From contig JAFEEI010000047.1 of NCBI GenBank assembly GCA_018241205.1, positions 1 through 33,527 on the forward strand: a stretch of DNA of 33,527 nucleotides, read 5' to 3'. The translations under genes were made by a program, and so were the position numbers. This stretch comes from Pseudomonadota bacterium. Its GTDB lineage: Bacteria; Pseudomonadota; Gammaproteobacteria; Burkholderiales; Nitrosomonadaceae. Positions 8,923 through 18,354 of the stretch are shown in pieces (the first letter of the stretch is position 1; each line of letters starts with the position of its first letter). The notes beneath the pieces are model-generated. The model was given only the letters and a program-made list of their open reading frames with translations. It was not told where the DNA came from and did not search any database.

Positions 8923-11178
8923 TCAAATGATTGCAGCTTCTTCTTCAAAAGTCAGGATTACTTTATCATTATCATCAATATCAACAGTCACCTTGCCGCC
9001 GTTGACCAATTGCCCAAACAGCAATTCATCCGCCAACGCGCTGCGAATGGTGTCTTGGATAAGCCGTTCCATCGGGCGCGCACCCATAAGAGGGTCGAAA
9101 CCGTGTTTCGCAAGATATTTGCGGAGCTTTTCCGTGAAGCTTGCTTCTACTTTCTTCTCATGCAGTTGAGTTTCCAGTTGAATTAAGAATTTATCGGTTA
9201 CCTGTAAAATAATTTCTTGATCCAGCGGAGCAAACGAAATGATGGCATCAAGCCTGTTACGAAACTCAGGCGTAAAAAGTTTCTTGATATCAACCAGCTC
9301 ATCACCAGATGACTTCGCTTTGGTAAACCCAATCGAAGATTTCGCCAGTGATTCGGCGCCCGCATTCGTAGTCATAATGATGATGACATTGCGGAAATCC
9401 GCTTTCCGGCCATTATTATCCGTCAGCGTACCATAATCCATAACTTGCAATAGGATATTGAAAATATCGGTATGTGCTTTCTCGATTTCATCCAATAATA
9501 ACACTGAGTAAGGATGCTTGATCACAGCTTCAGTCAACAATCCACCCTGATCATATCCCACATACCCTGGCGGCGCGCCGATTAAGCGAGATACTGCATG
9601 ACGCTCCATATATTCGGACATGTCAAAGCGATGCAAATGAATACCCAAAGCATAAGCTAGTTGTCGTGCTACTTCGGTTTTACCGACTCCGGTTGGTCCC
9701 GAAAAAAGGAAAGAACCCACCGGTTTTCTTGGATTGCCTAATCCACTTCGTGCCATTTTGATCGCAGCTGTCAACGCGGTGATGGCATTATCTTGCCCAA
9801 AAACGACCGCTTTCATATCACGACCCAAAGTTTTCAATCGATTACGATCGTTTGTCGAGATATTTTGCGGAGGAATTCGCGCAATCTTCGCTATCACGCT
9901 TTCTATTTCACTTTTACCGATGACCTTACGTTTCTTCGATTTCGGCAGCAAGCGCTGAGCAGCGCCTGCTTCATCAAGCACGTCGATGGCTTTGTCCGGC
10001 AAATGCCGGTCATTTATATAACGCTCAGAAAGTTCTGCAGCGGAGACTAATGCACCGACAGTATATTTAACCTTGTGGTGGTGCTCATAACGCGATTTCA
10101 GTCCACGCAAGATGGCCACAGTTTCATCAACACTGGGTTCATTAACCTCTATTTGCTGGAAGCGTCTTGATAATGCATGATCTTTCTCGAAAATTCCACG
10201 ATACTCGCTAAAAGTTGTAGCGCCAATACATCGCAATTGGCCTGAACTTAAAACTGGTTTTAACAAATTCGATGCATCCAGAACGCCACCTGATGCGGCA
10301 CCTGCGCCAATCAATGTATGAATCTCATCTATGAACAAAATTGCGTTTGGATTATCAGTCAACTGTTTCAGCAACGTTTTTAAGCGTTGCTCGAAATCAC
10401 CACGATATTTGGTGCCCGCCAATAAAGCTCCCATATCCAGCGAATAAATCTGGTGTTTTAAAAGAAGATCAGGTACATCTTTTTCAACGATACGCTTTGC
10501 CAAGCCCTCTGCAATTGCGGTTTTACCTACACCGGCTTCGCCTACCAACAAAGGATTATTTTTACGTCGTCTGCACAATGTCTGAATGACACGCTCGATT
10601 TCCTTTTCACGGCCAACTAATGGATCAATTTTATTAATAAGCGCCAAGTGATTGAGGTTCACTGTGTAACTTTCGAGTACTCCGCCAGAATTCGATTCAT
10701 GCTCGACGTCTCCTTCATTTCCAGGCTTGGCATCATTTTCCTGCGGCATCTTTCGAATATTATGTGAAATATAATTAACTACATCCAGGCGTGTCACACC
10801 CCTTTGATGCAAAAAATAAACAGCATGAGAATCCTTTTCGCCAAATATTGACACCAATACATTAGCACCCGTTACTTCTTTTTTCCCCGAAGACTGGACA
10901 TGCAATATGGCGCGCTGAATGACTCGCTGAAAACCTAATGTTGGCTGTGTATCAACATCCTCATTGCCTTTTATCACTGGAGTATGACGTGCAATGTGAT
11001 CGAGTAACACTGATCGCAATTCTTCGATATCAACCAAACAGGCATTCAATACTTCCGCAGCGCTTGCGTTATCTAGCATTGCCAACAGCAAATGCTCCAC
11101 TGTAATGAATTCATAGCGCTTCTGCCTGGATTCCACAAACGCCATATGCAAACTGACTTCTAAATCGGGTGCGATCAT
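8923..11178 (-). CDS. clpA: ATP-dependent Clp protease ATP-binding subunit ClpA
   Basis: This 751-aa AAA+ unfoldase feeds substrates to ClpP. It has an N-terminal Clp_N repeat domain (to about residue 145), then D1 with Walker A GEAGVGKT and Walker B LFIDEIHT, and D2 with Walker A GPTGVGKT and Walker [11 protein letters not shown]. An IGF tripeptide (SSIGFT) stands where ClpA proteins carry the ClpP-docking loop, and a ClpB_D2-small domain ends the protein. The start at 11178 is preceded by a good GGAGGA site inside the end of clpS. Only one base separates it from the clpS stop, so the two are coupled. No clpP gene is in the window. Confidence 0.96.
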   Translation of the reverse strand: MIAPDLEVSLHMAFVESRQKRYEFITVEHLLLAMLDNASAAEVLNACLVDIEELRSVLLDHIARHTPVIKGNEDVDTQPTLGFQRVIQRAILHVQSSGKKEVTGANVLVSIFGEKDSHAVYFLHQRGVTRLDVVNYISHNIRKMPQENDAKPGNEGDVEHESNSGGVLESYTVNLNHLALINKIDPLVGREKEIERVIQTLCRRRKNNPLLVGEAGVGKTAIAEGLAKRIVEKDVPDLLLKHQIYSLDMGALLAGTKYRGDFEQRLKTLLKQLTDNPNAILFIDEIHTLIGAGAASGGVLDASNLLKPVLSSGQLRCIGATTFSEYRGIFEKDHALSRRFQQIEVNEPSVDETVAILRGLKSRYEHHHKVKYTVGALVSAAELSERYINDRHLPDKAIDVLDEAGAAQRLLPKSKKRKVIGKSEIESVIAKIARIPPQNISTNDRNRLKTLGRDMKAVVFGQDNAITALTAAIKMARSGLGNPRKPVGSFLFSGPTGVGKTEVARQLAYALGIHLHRFDMSEYMERHAVSRLIGAPPGYVGYDQGGLLTEAVIKHPYSVLLLDEIEKAHTDIFNILLQVMDYGTLTDNNGRKADFRNVIIIMTTNAGAESLAKSSIGFTKAKSSGDELVDIKKLFTPEFRNRLDAIISFAPLDQEIILQVTDKFLIQLETQLHEKKVEASFTEKLRKYLAKHGFDPLMGARPMERLIQDTIRSALADELLFGQLVNGGKVTVDIDDNDKVILTFEEEAAII

Positions 11179-11179
11179 T

Positions 11180-11488
11180 TCAGTTTTCCTCCATAACACA
11201 CCTTAGTGGATGTTCATTTTTCCTGGCAAAATCAATCACTTGTTTAACCTTCGTGCTTGCAATATCACTAGGATATACACCGCATACTCCGACCCCCTCC
11301 GTATGCACCCTTAACATTATTCGCGTTGCCTGTTCCTGGTTCATAGAAAAAAATAGCTTCAATACCTCAATCACGAACTCCATCGGTGTAAAATCATCAT
11401 TCAAAAGTAATATCTTATACAGTGGAGGCGGTTTTTGCTTTATCTTCTCTTCTGCGAGTATAACGGCTTCCGAACTACTTTCCGTCAT
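11180..11488 (-). CDS. clpS: ClpS, ATP-dependent Clp protease adaptor
   Basis: A 102-aa ClpS adaptor. It binds N-degrons (N-terminal Leu, Phe, Tyr, Trp) and delivers them to ClpA. The core motif [16 protein letters not shown] and the later helix around [17 protein letters not shown] are diagnostic. The flexible N-terminal arm is acidic and Glu/Lys rich, as expected for the segment that contacts ClpA. It lies directly upstream of clpA in the usual clpSA operon and is divergent to the first cold-shock gene. Confidence 0.97.
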   Translation of the reverse strand: MTESSSEAVILAEEKIKQKPPPLYKILLLNDDFTPMEFVIEVLKLFFSMNQEQATRIMLRVHTEGVGVCGVYPSDIASTKVKQVIDFARKNEHPLRCVMEEN

Positions 11489-11634
11489 CTTTCTTTTTCC
11501 TATTTGATTCCAATTATAAATAATTAGTACAAAAATATTTCATCATAGCATCGACATATTTGGCGATTACGACAAAATTTTCAAGTCTCTTAAGACAATT
11601 GCCAAGTCCAGATACACAAACACCCTGTAACCTC

Positions 11635-11663
11635 TTGACTTTAACCCTGGATTTGCGTAAAAC
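11635..11663 (+). promoter_or_regulatory. Candidate sigma-70 promoter of the first cold-shock gene
   Basis: TTGACT at 11635-11640 and TAAAAC at 11658-11663 are separated by 17 bases, a fair match to -35 and -10 boxes. Transcription from about 11670 would give a 5' leader of about 105 bases before the csp start. A long leader is usual for cold-shock genes, where it folds differently with temperature. This is predicted by eye only. Confidence 0.35.
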
Positions 11664-11774
11664 AGCAAATGGCGTTTGACTTCAAGTTTCAGCGGTACTG
11701 ATTTTATCCGTCAATAGTCTTGAAATTCAAATAGTATTAGGGTTTCCGGCCCAGTTTTTATATAGGAAGTAGAA

Positions 11775-11978
11775 ATGGCAACAGGTACAGTAAAATGGTT
11801 CAACGATTCCAAAGGTTTCGGTTTTATTACTCCAGATGATGGCAGCGAGGATTTATTCGCTCACTTCTCAGCAATCAACATGTCTGGTTTTAAAACCCTT
11901 AAAGAAGGTCAAAAAGTGAGTTTTGATGTCACGCAAGGACCAAAAGGAAAACAAGCCTCTAATATCCAATCCACTTAA
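11775..11978 (+). CDS. Cold-shock protein, CspA family (copy 1)
   Basis: A 67-aa single cold-shock domain. The RNA-binding motifs RNP1 (KGFGFI) and RNP2 (DLFAHFS) are intact, with the N-terminal [16 protein letters not shown] typical of CspA/CspD-like proteins. Such proteins bind single-stranded RNA and DNA and act as RNA chaperones. The ATG follows AGGAAG at suitable distance. It stands alone, with a strong terminator 55 bases downstream. It is closely related to a second copy at 19400-19603; whether it is cold-induced cannot be read from the sequence. Confidence 0.95.
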   Translation: MATGTVKWFNDSKGFGFITPDDGSEDLFAHFSAINMSGFKTLKEGQKVSFDVTQGPKGKQASNIQST

Positions 11979-12033
11979 CTTTTATAAAATACTGGTTTGA
12001 TTTATTGACAATAATAAAGCTTTGTCCTGATGT

Positions 12034-12075
12034 AAAAAAATGCCTCTTCCTGTTTCAGGAAGAGGCATTTTTTCT
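12034..12075 (+). terminator. Rho-independent terminator after cold-shock gene 1
   Basis: A perfect stem ATGCCTCTTCCTG / CAGGAAGAGGCAT with a TTT loop is preceded by an A tract and followed by a T tract. It is bidirectional in principle. It marks the boundary between the conserved genes to the left and the mobile-element debris to the right. Confidence 0.92.
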
Positions 12076-12172
12076 TCATCTTACGAAGTATTAAGGTCTT
12101 AATAGATCAGGTTAAGTCTGAATCCAGAGTGTGAGTATTTTTGCTGTTGCTTAGTTGTTCAGTTGTTTAGTC

Positions 12173-12208
12173 TTACTTTGTGTGGATCAAACTCTGATAC
12201 TCTTTCAT
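12173..12208 (-). pseudogene. 5' remnant of an IS200/IS605-type transposase (TnpA)
   Basis: On the reverse strand an ATG at 12208 with a good AAGGAG site starts MKEYQSLIHTK and then stops. This resembles the first residues of IS200-like TnpA proteins, which commonly begin M-x-(E/D)YQSL-x-H followed by WDCKYHV; that continuation is absent. Upstream, near 12258-12280, lies an imperfect CCCTCG/CGGGGG hairpin that could be the subterminal structure of such an element. Only about 11 residues support the call, so it is tentative. Confidence 0.4.
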
Positions 12209-12482
12209 CTCGAATCTCCTTTTCTTGGTCGAGATAGATGATTCTCCAAACCACCGTGAGTCCCCCGGCAAAGTCGAGGGCTTACCTCACTGAGTTATCG
12301 GGTACGTTTATGGTCCACTCATCTACAGCATTCTCTTGAATACTGTAAACAATGTTAGAAATTCTTACATTTCTACCCAATCCGAATTGAAACCTGCTTA
12401 GCGCAAATAGATTGATATCGTTCGCCGGAAATCGTGAATCACAAAGTTCCGCACGCAACTTCCAGTGCCCGCACTGTAACAT

Positions 12483-12700
12483 TCAAAGTGCTTTTTGCAA
12501 TCGGTTGATCAAGACTCCCATGGCTTACCAGGACAACGAAACAAGGTGCGGCTTGTCTTTCTTCATACGTTCGTCGGGGATTTCCCATTTTGCTTTTTCA
12601 AAATCAAACTCTTCCCATCAGGCTTCGATCAGCTCCGATTTCCGCGCCATGCACAGAATCAACAAGTGCAAAGCAAGCTTGTGCCCCCGCTTCATACTGG
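12483..12700 (-). pseudogene. Fragment of a P4-type tyrosine recombinase (integrase)
   Basis: The reverse strand, read in one frame from 12700 down to a TGA at 12483-12485, gives a run with clear P4-integrase character: HKLALHLLILCMARKSELIEA, a stop, WEEFDFEKAKWEIPDERM, KKDKPHLVSLSW, a stop, then AMGVLINRLQKAL. This matches the core catalytic segment around the first active-site arginine (here Arg-Lys-Ser-Glu-Leu) and the WxIPxERMKxxxPHxVPLSxQA motif. The two in-frame stops (TGA at 12617-12619, TAA at 12525-12527) and the missing ends show it is dead. It stops exactly where the IS5-type element begins, suggesting interruption. Such integrases normally sit next to a tRNA or tmRNA gene; none is visible here. 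Confidence 0.7.
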
Positions 12701-13659
12701 GAGACCCTTGCACGATCAGAAGCAGATTTAGTTGCACGGGATGAAATAATTTACATTTGAAACATAATGTTAAATTAATTTAATGAGTTTCTCGGAATTT
12801 GATGTTACCCGCCGCACCCGCAAAGGGAGTTTTCTCAACCAAATAGATCACTGATTGACTGGAAACCGATAGAGTAAGCAGTCGCACAACATTATGCACC
12901 TGTATCGGATGCCACCGGTCGTCCGGCATATCCTGGATTGCTACTTTTCAAGATGCTGTTAGCAGGAATCTGGAGTGGTGGTCTCAGTGATGAGGCGGTA
13001 GAAGACATGGCTAACTCGAATCTGCACGTGATGCGATTCTTGGGTTTGAGCTTGGAAGATGATGTGAGGGACTCATTCCGTATTATCCCGCTTCAGGACC
13101 CGCCTGACAGTTGCTCGCGTATGGGATGGCTTGTTAGAACAAATTAATCACCAAATTCAGACACACAACATCACGGTTAAGAAGGGATGTCATGTGGATG
13201 CAAGCATCACGCAAAGTGCGCGTAAACCTAAGACCAACCATCCCATGAAGTGGTTAGCGATCGCGAAGACCGGGATGATGAATCAGATGCTCAAGCGGCT
13301 ATGCGCATCATTGAAGTTACCCAATCTGGTGTAGATACCAAGGCGCGCTGGGTTAAGAAGAACGGCAAGCCGGTGTTTGGCTATAAGCAGCATAACGCTG
13401 GTTGATAACAATGGTCTGGTACTGGCAGTGGAAACACGGCTGCCAATTGCCATGACAGCAAGCCGTTGCTGCTGTTGCTTGATAAAACCGGGATTGAGAC
13501 GGGCGCTCGGATTCATGCTGACAAGGCATGCTGTAGTCAGAAATGCCGCGATGCTTTGAGATCACGCGGTATTAAAACGATATTCAGGATAAAGCAATAA
13601 AGAACAAACCGCTGGCGCTGCGGCAATTACAGCGCAATCATTTATTTAGTCGTCCCTGA
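12701..13659 (+). mobile_element. Decayed IS5-family insertion element, right end missing
   Basis: The left end appears to be GAGACCCTTGCACGATC at 12701, which resembles the GAGACCTTTGCA-type ends of IS5-family elements. The transposase reading frame follows at 12783. No matching inverted end (GGGTCTC) is seen after 13659, so the right end and the transposase C-terminus are lost. The element seems to have inserted into the integrase remnant to its left. Confidence 0.6.
12783..13659 (+). pseudogene. IS5-family transposase pseudogene
   Basis: Translated pieces in changing frames rebuild an IS5-type transposase. From ATG 12783 come MSFSEFDVTRRTRKGS, then a one-base shift near 12850, then LIDWKPIE and a TAA at 12875 where Lys would be expected. 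HYAPVSDATGRPAYPGLLL, WSGGLSDEAVEDMANSN and MRFLGLSLEDDV follow. A shift near 13070 leads into DHSVLSRFRTRLTVARVWDG and INHQIQTHNITVKKG. Another near 13245 leads into ARWVKKNGKPVFGYKQHN, and later pieces give LLLLDKTGIETGARIHADK. At least four frameshifts, one nonsense codon and a missing C-terminal end (after about NKPLALRQLQRNHLFSRP) make it non-functional. DDE residues are therefore split among frames. Confidence 0.85.
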
Positions 13660-13781
13660 AAAAATGTCGCCAATAGTTATTATATTGTCATTTTTTCCGC
13701 AAACTGACTGGCTTGCTGCCAAATTTTGCTGCGCCCGCTCAGCGGGCGATGCGGTTGCGGCATCCGGTAATTGAGTATGGG

Positions 13782-14177
13782 TTATTTTAGATAAATCGGC
13801 AGCGTTTGATTTTTGTACGTGCACGCATAGCGGTGAATTTCCAGGCAATGTGACGTCACGGTGAATTGATAGCTGCCCGGTTTTTCGTTGCGGGTGTCGA
13901 ACTTGAATTCAAACAGCCCGCTCTGATCGCTCGGGTAGGATTGATCGGTTGCGACCGATCCGTCCGGGCGGGTCAGTTTGAGGTTGAGCAAGACATCCGG
14001 CGCGGGTTGTTCGTTGTAATCCACTCTGCCGCGCAGTACAACGGTTTCGCCAGTGGCGTATTGCGTTTGCGGATCGATCAGAACCGGTTGCGATATATGC
14101 GTGGCGAAGGCATTTCCGGTAAATCCGGTTGCGATTGTCAGCGCTGCCGTGAGAAACGGGCGTATTTTTTTAGTCAT
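13782..14177 (-). CDS. Small secreted protein with an Ig-like/MG2-like fold, function unknown
   Basis: A 131-aa protein not assigned to a named family. A signal peptide is clear: basic start MTKKIRP, a hydrophobic core and a GNAFA cleavage site before THISQP. The mature part resembles a macroglobulin-type or Ig-like beta-sandwich (ETVVLRGRVDYNEQPAPDV, then LKLTRPDGSVATDQSYPSDQ and GLFEFKF), a pattern used for substrate-independent periplasmic or surface domains. Two cysteines near the C-terminus (SHCLEIHRYACTYK) could form a disulfide. The frame extends six codons upstream, but the Met at 14177 gives the better signal peptide. It lies downstream of lpdA on the same strand, separated by 76 bases. 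It could be a minor periplasmic protein; no partner is identified. Confidence 0.65.
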   Translation of the reverse strand: MTKKIRPFLTAALTIATGFTGNAFATHISQPVLIDPQTQYATGETVVLRGRVDYNEQPAPDVLLNLKLTRPDGSVATDQSYPSDQSGLFEFKFDTRNEKPGSYQFTVTSHCLEIHRYACTYKNQTLPIYLK

Positions 14178-14231
14178 TATGATGAAGGGTGTCAATGCAG
14201 TAACGAGTTGGGATTATCTTAAATTGTAAGT

Positions 14232-14246
14232 AACCGGACTCCGGTT
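14232..14246 (-). terminator. Short hairpin just after lpdA, weak terminator candidate
   Basis: AACCGGA-C-TCCGGTT is a perfect 7-bp stem lying 8 bases past the lpdA stop. It lacks a proper T tract on the reverse strand, so termination is uncertain. Confidence 0.3.
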
Positions 14247-14253
14247 CCGGATA

Positions 14254-16014
14254 CTATTTCTTGGGTACAAAAAGGTCGGTGATAGTTCCTTCCGCTATTT
14301 CCGCGGCAAACAGCACGGTTTCCGAAAGTGTCGGGTGCGGGTGAATGGTCAGGCTGAGATCCTGCATATCTGCGCCCATCTCCAGCGCCAGCACCGTCTC
14401 GGCGATCAGTTCACCGGCATTGATGCCGCTCATGCCGGCGCCGAGTATGCGGCGTGTGCTTTTATCCAACAGCAGTTGCGTCAAGCCTTCCTCGCGCGCC
14501 ATCGATATCGCGCGGCCGCTGGCAGCCCACGGGAAGACGGCTTTCTCGTAATCGATACCTTGCTTGATCGCTTCTTTCTCGGTCAGGCCCATCCAGGCGA
14601 TTTCAGGATCGGTGTAGGCGACCGACGGAATCGTGCGCGCGTCGAAGACGGCTTTATGTCCGGCAATCACTTCGGCGGCCAGCTTGCCTTCATACGTGGC
14701 TTTATGCGCCAGCATCGGTTCTCCGGCGATGTCGCCGATGGCGAAAATATGCGGCAGATTGGTGCGCATTTGCGCATCGACCGGAATAAAGCCGCGCTCG
14801 TTGACCTGAATACCGATTGCTTCGGCGCCAATCTCACGCCCATTCGGACGGCGCCCGACCGCCAGCAGAATGCGGTCATACGTCTGCGGTTGCGGCGCAT
14901 TATCGCCATCGAACGTGGCGATCAACCCGGACTCAGCAGCTTCTATTTGGGTGACTTTGGTTTTCAGATAAATCGCTTCGTAGCGTTTACTAATGCGGCG
15001 CTGCAGCGGTTTGACCAGATCCGGATCGGCTCCTGGAATCAATTGATCCATCCATTCCACCACGCTGATTTTGCTGCCCAGCGCAGAATAAACCGTGGCC
15101 ATTTCCAGACCGATGATGCCGCCGCCGATGATCAGTATGCGTTGCGGCACGTCGCTCAACGCCAGCGCGCCGGTGGAATCGATCAGGCGCGGATCGTCGT
15201 ACGGAAAACCGGGAATGCGCGTGACGCTGGAACCCGCGGCGATAATGCAGTGCTCGAAAGAAACCGTTTTCGATCCTTCCGTCGTTTCGACTTGAATGCT
15301 ATGTGCCGTGGCAAACTTCCCGCTGCCGTGAATGACTTCGACCTTGCGCTGTTTAGCTAACGCTTTCAGCCCCTTGGTCAGTTTGCCGATGACCGATTCT
15401 TTCCAGCCGCGCAGCTTGTCGAGGTCGACTTGCGGTTTACCAAAAACAATCCCATGCGCTGCCACTTCATCCGCCTCGGTGATAACTTTGGCTGCATGCA
15501 GCAATGCTTTCGACGGGATGCAGCCGACATTCAGACACACGCCGCCGAGCGAAGGATAGCGTTCGATCAGAATGACTTTCTTGCCCAGATCGGCTGCGCG
15601 GAAAGCGGCGGTATAACCGCCCGGCCCGGCGCCGAGCACCACCACATCCGCGTGCATATCGCCCGGAACGATGGGTTGCGGGGATGCGGCGGGTGCTGGT
15701 GCAACAGGCGCAGCAGGTGCTTGTTCGCGTTTTTGAGTTGTTGCTTCCGAGCGCACCGGTTCGGTAGATTGCTCTGTGATTGCCAGAGTGAGGATGACGG
15801 TGCCTTCCGATACTTTATCGCCGACTTTAACCTTAAGGTCTTGCACCACGCCGGCTTGCGGCGCGGGCACTTCCAGCGAAGCTTTGTCCGTTTCCAGCGT
15901 GATTAGCGAAGTTTCCTTTTCAACCGCATCGCCGGGCGTAACAAGCACTTCGATGACGGGAACATCCTTGAAGTCGCCGATATCGGGAATTTTTATTTCA
16001 ACAACTTGCGTCAT
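14254..16014 (-). CDS. lpdA: Dihydrolipoyl dehydrogenase with N-terminal lipoyl domain (E3)
   Basis: A 586-aa E3 enzyme. Residues 1-80 form a biotinyl/lipoyl domain with the lipoylated Lys44 in ETDKASLEVP. An Ala/Pro-rich linker (about 94-124) follows, then the flavoprotein disulfide reductase. That part has an FAD site (VVLGAGPGGYTAAFRAADLG), the redox disulfide GGVCLNVGCIPSKALLH, an NAD site (ILIIGGGIIGLEMATVYSALG) and the catalytic HPHPTLSE near the C-terminus. E3 reoxidises dihydrolipoamide in the pyruvate dehydrogenase complex. The lipoyl-E3 fusion is common in betaproteobacteria and neisseriae. aceE and aceF are not in the window; proA lies 60 bases upstream on the same strand but is metabolically unrelated. 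Confidence 0.96.
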   Translation of the reverse strand: MTQVVEIKIPDIGDFKDVPVIEVLVTPGDAVEKETSLITLETDKASLEVPAPQAGVVQDLKVKVGDKVSEGTVILTLAITEQSTEPVRSEATTQKREQAPAAPVAPAPAASPQPIVPGDMHADVVVLGAGPGGYTAAFRAADLGKKVILIERYPSLGGVCLNVGCIPSKALLHAAKVITEADEVAAHGIVFGKPQVDLDKLRGWKESVIGKLTKGLKALAKQRKVEVIHGSGKFATAHSIQVETTEGSKTVSFEHCIIAAGSSVTRIPGFPYDDPRLIDSTGALALSDVPQRILIIGGGIIGLEMATVYSALGSKISVVEWMDQLIPGADPDLVKPLQRRISKRYEAIYLKTKVTQIEAAESGLIATFDGDNAPQPQTYDRILLAVGRRPNGREIGAEAIGIQVNERGFIPVDAQMRTNLPHIFAIGDIAGEPMLAHKATYEGKLAAEVIAGHKAVFDARTIPSVAYTDPEIAWMGLTEKEAIKQGIDYEKAVFPWAASGRAISMAREEGLTQLLLDKSTRRILGAGMSGINAGELIAETVLALEMGADMQDLSLTIHPHPTLSETVLFAAEIAEGTITDLFVPKK

Positions 16015-16074
16015 AGCATCCTTTGGCTGAAGTGAGCGCAGCGTTTGTTCTCCGCCACGCGGATATGCGCCGGG

Positions 16075-17340
16075 TTATTGCCGCAACTGACCGTCGCCCA
16101 GCACGATAAACTTCTGGCTGGTCAGTCCTTCCAGCCCGACCGGGCCGCGCGCGTGGATTTTGTCGGTCGAAATGCCGATCTCGGCACCGAGACCGTATTC
16201 GAAGCCGTCGGCAAAGCGCGTGGTGGTATTGACCATCACCGAGCTGGAATCGACTTCGCGCAGAAAACGGCGCGCGCGTGTGTAGTTTTCCGTGACGATC
16301 GCATCGGTGTGCTGCGAACCGTACTTCGTGATGTGATCGATCGCCTGATCCAATCCATCAACGATGCGGATGCTCAGAATCGGTGCAAGATATTCCTCGT
16401 ACCAATCCTGTTCGGTGGCTTCCTTGATTTGCGGAACGATGCCGCGCGCTGCGGCGTCGCCGCGCAATTCAACATGCTTATCGAAATAAATTTTGCTCAG
16501 CGCGGGCAGAATTTTCTCTGCGATGCCGACATGGATCAGCAATGTTTCCATCGTGTTGCAAGTGCCGTAGCGCTGCGTTTTGGCGTTGTCGGCAATGCGG
16601 ATCGCTTTGTCGAAATCCGCCTGATCGTCGATGTACACATGACAAACGCCATCCAGATGCTTGATTACCGGGATGCGCGCTTCGTTGGCGATGCGCTCGA
16701 TCAGTCCCTTGCCACCGCGCGGCACAATCACATCGACGAAATCCTTCATCGTAATCAGCTCGCCCACCGCGGCGCGATCAGTGGTTTCGATCACTTGCAC
16801 CGCGCTTTCCGGCAACCCGGCCACTCGCAAACCTTCCTTGACGCACGCGGCAATCGCCTGATTGCTGTGAATCGCTTCCGAACCGCCGCGCAAAATCGCC
16901 GCATTGCCCGCTTTCAGGCATAAACCGGCGGCATCGGCGGTCACATTCGGGCGCGCCTCATAAATAATGCCGATGACACCCAAAGGCACGCGCATTTTGC
17001 CGACCTGAATGCCGGACGGACGGTAATTCAACCCGCTGATCTCGCCCACCGGATCGGCCAGCGCGGTAATCTGCAACAAGCCTTCCGCCATCGTCGCCAC
17101 GCCCTTGGCGGACAAGGTCAGACGGTCGATCATCGACGCTTCCAAGCCTTTCGTGCGCGCATTGTCCAGATCCTTGGCGTTGGCTGCCAGCAAAAGCGCT
17201 TCGTCGCGCCGGATGGCGCTCGCCATCGCCGTCAGCGCGCGATTTTTCGCCGCCGTATCCGCTTTTGCAACCAGCCGTGACGCGGCACGCGCTTCCTGCC
17301 CGACGGACTGCATGTAACTTTTGATATCTGTGGTATTCAT
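16075..17340 (-). CDS. proA: Gamma-glutamyl phosphate reductase
   Basis: The 421-aa length fits ProA, which reduces glutamyl 5-phosphate to glutamate semialdehyde with NADPH in proline synthesis. Visible features are the aldehyde-dehydrogenase-like fold, the catalytic cysteine in [13 protein letters not shown], the cofactor region [20 protein letters not shown] and the C-terminal [15 protein letters not shown]. The frame extends 36 codons upstream without similarity; the start at 17340 ([14 protein letters not shown]) places the conserved core correctly and lies about 45 bases below a good promoter. proB is not adjacent. Confidence 0.96.
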   Translation of the reverse strand: MNTTDIKSYMQSVGQEARAASRLVAKADTAAKNRALTAMASAIRRDEALLLAANAKDLDNARTKGLEASMIDRLTLSAKGVATMAEGLLQITALADPVGEISGLNYRPSGIQVGKMRVPLGVIGIIYEARPNVTADAAGLCLKAGNAAILRGGSEAIHSNQAIAACVKEGLRVAGLPESAVQVIETTDRAAVGELITMKDFVDVIVPRGGKGLIERIANEARIPVIKHLDGVCHVYIDDQADFDKAIRIADNAKTQRYGTCNTMETLLIHVGIAEKILPALSKIYFDKHVELRGDAAARGIVPQIKEATEQDWYEEYLAPILSIRIVDGLDQAIDHITKYGSQHTDAIVTENYTRARRFLREVDSSSVMVNTTTRFADGFEYGLGAEIGISTDKIHARGPVGLEGLTSQKFIVLGDGQLRQ

Positions 17341-17391
17341 GGATTTCACTTTGATACTTTGATAAGGATATGAATTTCCGGGTCGTGCGGC

Positions 17392-17421
17392 ATTATAGTA
17401 CAAGATGGAAGCGAGTGTAGA
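17392..17421 (-). promoter_or_regulatory. Candidate promoter of proA
   Basis: On the reverse strand TCTACA (17421-17416) and a perfect TATAAT (17397-17392) are 18 bases apart. Transcription would start near 17385, about 45 bases before the proA ATG. The -10 box is exact and the -35 box is a 4/6 match. Confidence 0.45.
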
Positions 17422-17594
17422 AGCTGCAATGGTTGTAACGATGTACAAAAGAATTTCGCGGGCATTTGCCTTGTTTTACCAGGCTTCAACTTTTGCTGCA
17501 TAAAGCGGAAACTCACTCCTTGGCGCAAGGGAAATATAAAAAACTTAGGTCAAAGTGCTGCGGTTGATCGAGTCAGTCAATAACCTATCCGGAA

Positions 17595-18354
17595 TTAGCG
17601 GACTGCAATATGACCGTCATCCCGTTTGTGAATCAGGAAGTAGACCACCGGAATCACCAACAGGGAAAATAATGTTGAAGCGAAGATGCCGAAGATGAAG
17701 TTCCAAGCCAGCCCCGAGAAGATTGGATCGAGAATCGTACAGGGTCGACGTAGATCGATACGCGGCGCTGTTCACCGCCAACCACCCAGCTTTTGCCGAT
17801 ATCGTCGATGCTCTTGAATGCGACGATCAGCTCATCGGCAACGTGGCGCAGCGTCATGGAATCATGCTGGCCGCTTTGCGACGACAGCGTCAGCATGACG
17901 ATCGGCACATTGTCGATTTCGACTGGATTGACCCGCCAGCCGGTCACACCCGGCGGAATCAGATGCTGATTGGATAGCAGTTTGTTCCAAGTTTTGATCA
18001 GGCTATTCTGGTAATTCTGGCCGACATAGTAGCGCACGGTAATCACCGCCGCGCCAGGGCGGGATACGGAATACACATATTCCACGCCCTCGATTTGCTT
18101 TAGCAGCACTTTCAATGGCGTGGCCGCGAGTTTTTCCACTTCCTTGCTCGACGCACCGGGGTACTCGAGCAGCACATCCATCACCGGCACGACGATTTGC
18201 GGATCTTCCTCGCGCGCGGCGTCAGTATCAGCGCAGCCGCGCCCGCCAGCATCGAGATAATCAGAAACAGTATGGAAAGCTGCGAAGTCGTGAAAACGTT
18301 GACGATCTTGGTCGTCAGGCTATGCCTGACGCTCCGGTTTTCGGTATTATCCAC
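17595..18354 (-). pseudogene. RND efflux pump remnant with large internal deletion
   Basis: Reverse-strand pieces of an RND (HAE1-like) inner-membrane pump. A GTG near 18354 begins an N-terminal piece with the first membrane helix (QLSILFLIISMLAGAAALIL). A frameshift in a GC run (CCGCGCGCGAGG, two extra bases) follows, then the porter segment PVMDVLLEYPGASSKEVEKL up to about SIYVDPVRF. The frame then switches to the extreme C-terminal tail (SGLAWNFIFGIFASTLFSLL, ending HKRDDGHIAVR). A normal protein is over 1000 aa, so roughly 800 residues including most membrane helices and the proton-relay residues are gone. It cannot function. The N-terminus overlaps the end of the upstream adaptor remnant. 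Confidence 0.85.

Noticed and set aside
13642-13848. 68-codon reverse-strand frame overlapping the secreted protein gene
   Set aside because: It overlaps the better-supported gene, has no ribosome site and shows no family resemblance.
14335-15360. Long forward-strand frame (341 codons) opposite lpdA
   Set aside because: It is a shadow of the well-supported lpdA gene, Arg/His-rich and without domain resemblance.
16045-16923. Long forward-strand frame (292 codons) opposite proA
   Set aside because: A shadow of proA in GC-rich coding sequence; no motif of its own.
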